Assembly (NCBI RefSeq): GCF_003148905.1
Contig: NZ_QGHC01000006.1
Coordinates: 1 to 40,186, forward strand
Length of the DNA: 40,186 nucleotides
DNA from: Fulvimonas soli
GTDB lineage: Bacteria; Pseudomonadota; Gammaproteobacteria; Xanthomonadales; Rhodanobacteraceae
Reading direction: 5' to 3'
Shown here: positions 36,775-40,186 of the stretch, piece by piece
How positions within the stretch are numbered: position 1 is the first letter of the stretch
How the letters are laid out: each line of letters opens with the position of its first letter
Translations under genes and position numbers: made by a program
The notes under the pieces: model-generated
What the model was told of the DNA's origin: nothing
The model's database searches: none
What the model saw: only the letters and a program-made list of their open reading frames with translations

Positions 36775-37866
36775 ATGGGCATCAAATGCGGCATCGTCGG
36801 CCTGCCCAACGTCGGCAAGTCCACCCTGTTCAACGCCTTGACCCGCGCCGGCATCGCCGCGGCCAACTTCCCGTTCTGCACCATCGAGCCCAACGTGGGC
36901 GTGGTGCCGGTGCCCGACCCGCGGCTGGACGCGCTGGCCGAGATCGTCAAGCCGCAGAAGGTGGTGCCCACCGCGGTGGAGTTCGTCGACATCGCCGGCC
37001 TGGTGGCGGGCGCGTCGAAGGGCGAGGGCCTGGGCAACAAGTTCCTGGCGCACATCCGCGAGGTGGACGCGATCGCCCACGTGGTGCGCTGCTTCGAGCA
37101 CGGCGACATCGTGCACGTGGCCGGCAAGGTCGACCCGGTCGCCGACATCGAGACCATCGACACCGAGCTCGCGCTGGCGGATCTCGAGTCGGTGGAGAAG
37201 GCGCTCAACCGCGCCGAGCGCGCCGCCAAGGCCAACGACAAGGAGGCGCTGGCGAAGAAGCCGGTGCTGCAGAAGCTCGCCGCCGTGCTCAACGAGGGCC
37301 GCTCGGCGCGCAGCGCGGGCCTGGACGCGGAGGAGCGCGCGCTGGTGCGCGACCTGTTCCTGCTCACCCTGAAGCCCTTGATGTACATCGCCAACGTCAA
37401 GGAGGACGGCTTCGAGAACAACCCGCACCTGGACGCAGTGAGGGCGCGCGCCGCCGCCGAGGGCGCCGAGGTGGTGCCGGTGTGCGCGGCGATCGAGGAG
37501 GAGCTGTCGCAGCTGGACGAGGCCGACCGCGACGAGTTCCTCAAGGACCTCGGCCTCGAGGAGCCCGGCCTCAACCGCGTGATCCGCGCGGCGTACAAGC
37601 TGCTCGACCTGCAGACCTACTTCACCGCCGGCGTGAAGGAGGTGCGCGCCTGGACGGTCAAGCGCGGCTCCACCGCGCCGCAGGCGGCGGGCGTGATCCA
37701 CAGCGACTTCGAGCGCGGCTTCATCCGCGCCGAGACGGTCTCCTACGAGGACTTCATCCAGTACAAGGGCGAGGCCGGCGCCGCCGCGGCGGGCCGGCTG
37801 CGCAAGGAAGGCAAGGACTACGTCGTCAAGGACGGCGACGTGCTGCACTTCCTGTTCAACGTCTGA
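36775..37866 (+). CDS. ychF: Redox-regulated ATPase/GTPase YchF (OLA1 family)
   Basis: A 363-residue Obg-like P-loop protein. G1 is [14 protein letters not shown], followed by the YchF-specific [12 protein letters not shown] and PDPRLDAL; G3 is [20 protein letters not shown]. The C-terminal TGS domain has [26 protein letters not shown] and ends [12 protein letters not shown]. YchF prefers ATP and binds ribosomes; it is linked to oxidative stress control. ATG 36775 has GGAG about 8 bases upstream. It is the last gene of the conserved prs-rplY-pth-ychF run. Confidence 0.98.
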   Translation: MGIKCGIVGLPNVGKSTLFNALTRAGIAAANFPFCTIEPNVGVVPVPDPRLDALAEIVKPQKVVPTAVEFVDIAGLVAGASKGEGLGNKFLAHIREVDAIAHVVRCFEHGDIVHVAGKVDPVADIETIDTELALADLESVEKALNRAERAAKANDKEALAKKPVLQKLAAVLNEGRSARSAGLDAEERALVRDLFLLTLKPLMYIANVKEDGFENNPHLDAVRARAAAEGAEVVPVCAAIEEELSQLDEADRDEFLKDLGLEEPGLNRVIRAAYKLLDLQTYFTAGVKEVRAWTVKRGSTAPQAAGVIHSDFERGFIRAETVSYEDFIQYKGEAGAAAAGRLRKEGKDYVVKDGDVLHFLFNV

Positions 37867-37958
37867 GCCTGGGCCGCCGCTTTCGTCGCGTTTCATGAAA
37901 CTGCGTCGGGGAAACCAGGACCAGGGCCTCTCCGCCGCCATCGCCAAGGAGGGACGAC

Positions 37959-38396
37959 ATGCACATCCGGATCATCGAGCCGATCGCCGTGCTGCAACGG
38001 CACGAGCGCCTGACGGTCGCGCAGGTCGGGGCGCGCGCGGCGCCCGCCTATGCCGAGCTGCATGCCGAGGCCAAGGCGCGCGGCCTCGGGATCGACGGGC
38101 CGCCGATCTTCCGGGCGCGGCACATGCCCCAGGATGCGCACAGCGAATTCGGGATGGCCTTCTGCCTGCCGGTGGCCGGCGACGGGGCGCAGCGGCTGCC
38201 GCGCCTGCGATGCGCCTGCCTAGTGCATGAAGGCCCGCTCGCCGAACTGTTCGCCCGCGGTTACCAGCCGCTGCTGGCCGCCATCGCCGCGGCCGGGCTG
38301 CGGACCCTTGGCGAGAGCCGCGAGGTCTACCACGTGTGGCAGGGGCCGCAGTCGCCGGACAACCGCATCGAGATCCAGATCGGCGTCGAGGAGTGA
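37959..38396 (+). CDS. GyrI-like small-molecule-binding domain protein
   Basis: A 145-residue cytoplasmic protein resembling the GyrI-like/AraC effector-binding fold: N-terminal strand IRIIEPIAVLQRHERLTV, central FRARHMPQDAHSEFGMAFCL, and the typical C-terminal SREVYHVWQGPQSPDNRIEIQIGV. It has no DNA-binding domain, so it may bind or sequester a small molecule rather than regulate directly. The start is well supported by AAGGAGG ahead of ATG 37959. It is a single gene, 92 bases after ychF. The family call is moderate and the ligand is unknown. Confidence 0.78.
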   Translation: MHIRIIEPIAVLQRHERLTVAQVGARAAPAYAELHAEAKARGLGIDGPPIFRARHMPQDAHSEFGMAFCLPVAGDGAQRLPRLRCACLVHEGPLAELFARGYQPLLAAIAAAGLRTLGESREVYHVWQGPQSPDNRIEIQIGVEE

Positions 38397-38526
38397 GGGC
38401 CTGAGGGTCAATTCACGCTCTTCCCGTATCCCGCCGGGAACCGTCCGCGCGCGGGGCAGGGAAGAGCGAGAGTGGATGCCGCTCCGCGACGGTGCGGCCT
38501 GGCGGGAGCGGGACGAGGGCCCGGGC

Positions 38527-38600
38527 ATCGCGGCCGGAGGCCGCTCCCACCAGGCTGGCGAGGCTCCCTGTGGGAGCGGCCTGACGCGAGGCCGCTCATC
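38527..38600. repeat. REP-like palindromic element, copy 3 (degenerate)
   Basis: The left arm (38527-38550) matches REP copies 1 and 2. The right arm keeps GTGGGAGCGGCCT but then differs (GACGCGAGGCCGCTC). It lies directly upstream of a broken isoaspartyl peptidase remnant. The gap 38397-38642 shows no gene. Confidence 0.75.
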
Positions 38601-38642
38601 CCGCCGGCCGCCTTCCCGGCGCTCTTCCCCGGAAGGTCTTGA

Positions 38643-38945
38643 ACAGGCGCTCAGGGCGCGCTGCCGCCGAACGTCTGCCTGCGCATGGCGATGCTCGGCC
38701 AGTCCGCCGCGGAGGCCGGCCGCGCGGTGATCCAGGACGAGATCCCGGGCCTGGGCGGCGATGGCGGCGCCATCGTGCCGGGCGCCGACGGCGAGGTGGC
38801 GATGCCGTTCGGCACCCGGGGCATGTACCGCGGCTGGATCGGCGCCGACGGCGTGCCGCACGTGACCATCTCGGCGGCGATGGGCTCGCGCTGCCGGCAC
38901 CGTCTCCCTGGGCCGGGCGTGCCCCATTCGCCGGCGTCGCCGTGA
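38643..38945 (+). pseudogene. C-terminal remnant of an isoaspartyl peptidase/type III asparaginase
   Basis: The frame after the stop at 38640-38642 reads LPPNVCLRMAMLGQSAAEAG, then LGGDGGAIVPGADGEVAMPF and GTRGMYRGWIGADGVPHVTI. This matches the end of Ntn-hydrolase isoaspartyl peptidases (family pattern LGGDGG-I---G--AMPFNT-GMYR-W). The N-terminal part and the catalytic threonine are missing; a REP element lies just upstream. After about 38880 the reading drifts into unrelated sequence. It is therefore a decayed gene end, probably not functional. A short ORF from ATG 38685 exists but would not be an enzyme. Confidence 0.7.
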
Positions 38946-39023
38946 CGGAGCGCGGCGCCCGCGGGCGGCAGGACGGCCGGCGGCAGGCATAATGGCCGCC
39001 CGCCAGCCGTCCGGAGCCCGTCC

Positions 39024-39524
39024 ATGCCAGGCCAGCAGCACGAGGTCACCTTCCGCTTCCTCGCCCAGCCCACCGACGTCAACTTCGGCGGCAAGGTGCA
39101 CGGCGGCATGGTGATGAAGTGGATCGACCAGGCCGGCTACGCCTGCGCGGTGGGCTGGAGCGGCGCGTACTGCGTCACCGTGTCGGTCAGCGGCATCCAG
39201 TTCGTCAAGCCGATCCTGATCGGCGACCTGGTCGCCGTGCACGCGCGGCTGATCCACACCGGCACCTCCAGCATGCACCTGGCGGTGGATGTCACGGCCA
39301 GCGACCTGCGCAGCGGCGAGCGGCGCCTGGCCACCAGCTGTGCGATGGTGTTCGTGGCGCTGGACGCGCCGGACGGCAAGCCGACCCCGGTGCCGCACTG
39401 GGAGCCGCGCACCGAGGCCGAGCGCCGCCTGCAGGCGCAGGCCAAGCGCCTGCTGGAGCTGTCCAAGGGCATGGAACAGCTGGTCGAGGCGCACGCGCCG
39501 GAGCAGTTGCCGGAGCAGGCCTGA
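39024..39524 (+). CDS. Acyl-CoA thioesterase (hotdog fold, YciA/ACOT-like)
   Basis: A 166-residue cytoplasmic thioesterase. The hotdog signature is PTDVNFGGKVHGGMVMKWID (a catalytic Asp region on the main helix), followed by VTVSVSGIQFVKPILIGDLV and the ARLIHTGTSSMHLAVDVTA strand. It probably hydrolyses medium or long acyl-CoA. The C-terminal 40 residues (TEAERRLQAQAKRLLELSKG) form a helical tail. ATG 39024 matches the family start. It lies just before the tRNA cluster. Confidence 0.93.
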   Translation: MPGQQHEVTFRFLAQPTDVNFGGKVHGGMVMKWIDQAGYACAVGWSGAYCVTVSVSGIQFVKPILIGDLVAVHARLIHTGTSSMHLAVDVTASDLRSGERRLATSCAMVFVALDAPDGKPTPVPHWEPRTEAERRLQAQAKRLLELSKGMEQLVEAHAPEQLPEQA

Positions 39525-39572
39525 ACGGCGGATTCCCGCGGCCCGCGCGGCCCGTTCCCGCGCCCTCGGGTG

Positions 39573-39601
39573 TTGACAGTTCCCGGGGCGATCCACACAA
39601 T
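39573..39601 (+). promoter_or_regulatory. Sigma70-like promoter of the tRNA-Tyr/tRNA-Gly genes
   Basis: TTGACA (39573-39578), a 17-base spacer and CACAAT (39596-39601) lie 14 bases before tRNA-Tyr. The position, perfect -35 box and spacing fit a strong tRNA promoter starting just ahead of the gene. Confidence 0.72.
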
Positions 39602-39615
39602 AGCCGTTCTTTGTT

Positions 39616-39701
39616 GGAGGGATACCCAAGCGGCCAACGGGGGCAGACTGTAAATCTGCTGGCTTACGCCTTCGGTGGTTCGAATCCACCTCCCTCCACC
39701 A
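39616..39701 (+). tRNA. tRNA-Tyr (GTA)
   Basis: An 86-base class II tRNA. Acceptor arms GGAGGGA and TCCCTCC pair fully, with an encoded CCA end. The anticodon stem CAGAC-TGTAAAT-loop region gives anticodon GTA. A long variable arm (CTGGCTTACGCCTTCGG region) is present, as expected for tRNA-Tyr. Confidence 0.97.
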
Positions 39702-39719
39702 GTACGAGTTCCGCGCCGG

Positions 39720-39793
<74 letters not shown>

Positions 39794-39848
39794 TTGCTGC
39801 TTTCGTCGGGCAAGCGAACGGCGCCGGGTCGGGGTTCCATCGGCGCCG

Positions 39849-39869
39849 GCCGGGTGCCTCGGCTTTTTT
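39849..39869 (+). terminator. Terminator candidate after tRNA-Gly
   Basis: A short hairpin (GCCG and CGGC around a 7-base loop) is followed by six T residues, 56 bases after tRNA-Gly. It would separate the Tyr/Gly transcript from tRNA-Thr and tuf. The stem is short, so this is tentative. Confidence 0.5.
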
Positions 39870-39930
39870 GAGAAGTCCGGCATGGAGGCTGGTCTGATCT
39901 TCGCCGTCACGGAGGATGGCTGAAGTACAC

Positions 39931-40006
<76 letters not shown>

Positions 40007-40092
40007 CCTCGCGCGGCTGCCGCGGTTACCGGTCGGGTCCGGCCGGCCGGGTTTCCTTCCTAATTCATTGACTCCATCGGGGTTTGACGCTC

Positions 40093-40186
40093 ATGGCAAA
40101 GGGAAAGTTCGAACGCACCAAGCCGCACGTGAACGTGGGCACGATCGGTCACGTGGACCACGGCAAGACGACGCTGACGGCGGCGC
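40093..40186 (+). CDS. tuf: Elongation factor Tu, 5' part (cut by window end)
   Basis: The first 31 codons read [19 protein letters not shown] then [12 protein letters not shown], the invariant N-terminus and G1 loop (GHVDHGKT) of EF-Tu, which delivers aminoacyl-tRNA to the ribosome. The rest lies beyond the window. It follows tRNA-Thr, which supports co-transcription with the tRNA. No clear Shine-Dalgarno is seen directly upstream of ATG 40093. Confidence 0.97.

Noticed and set aside
38685-38945. The 86-codon frame as an intact small gene.
   Set aside because: Its middle matches only the tail of isoaspartyl peptidases, the catalytic part is missing and no ribosome binding site is seen, so it is treated as a remnant.

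Overview
The window is very GC-rich chromosomal DNA from a gammaproteobacterium, most likely of the order Xanthomonadales (Xanthomonadaceae/Lysobacteraceae or Rhodanobacteraceae). The evidence is the gene order TPR lipoprotein-lolB-ispE-tRNA-Gln-prs-rplY-pth-ychF divergent from hemA-prfA, the tRNA-Tyr/Gly/Thr-tuf cluster, the GTGGGAGCGGCC-type REP elements, the GGGGAAC heptad repeats and the secreted peptidases with PPC domains. It is mostly core genome; no phage, insertion sequence or CRISPR array was seen.

Layout. 1-524 is non-coding repeat DNA with a long heptad array. 525-2588 is a secreted M13 metallopeptidase. 2769-6937 is a minus-strand block: small secreted protein, Nudix hydrolase, EamA transporter, 5'-3' exonuclease overlapping a nitroreductase, and cytidine deaminase. 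7075-11928 carries the three-subunit proton-translocating transhydrogenase (pntAA, pntAB, pntB), but pntAA is separated from pntAB-pntB by a MITE-like element and a minus-strand sigma factor/DUF3619-like/DUF3106 operon. A small membrane protein and sufT follow.

13390-18892 is the most unusual part. Two large secreted peptidases, an S53 sedolisin and an M4 thermolysin-like enzyme, each end in two near-identical PPC domains. Both are preceded by the same regulatory layout: a CRP/Clp-like site, a promoter with an 18-bp spacer, and a structured 5' leader. The two leaders differ at paired bases in ways that keep the pairing, and they share an invariant 10-mer and a 3' hairpin. I regard this as a candidate undescribed leader RNA.

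18979-24576 holds a one-domain asparaginase-like protein, an AidB-like acyl-CoA dehydrogenase with a promoter/operator candidate, wrbA-DUF2069, and a YihY-TlpA-acylphosphatase operon. 24842-30187 is a minus-strand hemA-prfA-OGT-ppk2 run. 30296-37866 is the plus-strand outer-membrane, isoprenoid, PRPP and translation block. In it ispE is fused in frame behind a GNAT acetyltransferase and carries an internal sigma70-like promoter. The end holds a GyrI-like protein, a remnant of an isoaspartyl peptidase, a thioesterase, three tRNA genes and the start of tuf.

All calls come from reading the sequence by eye; no database search was run.
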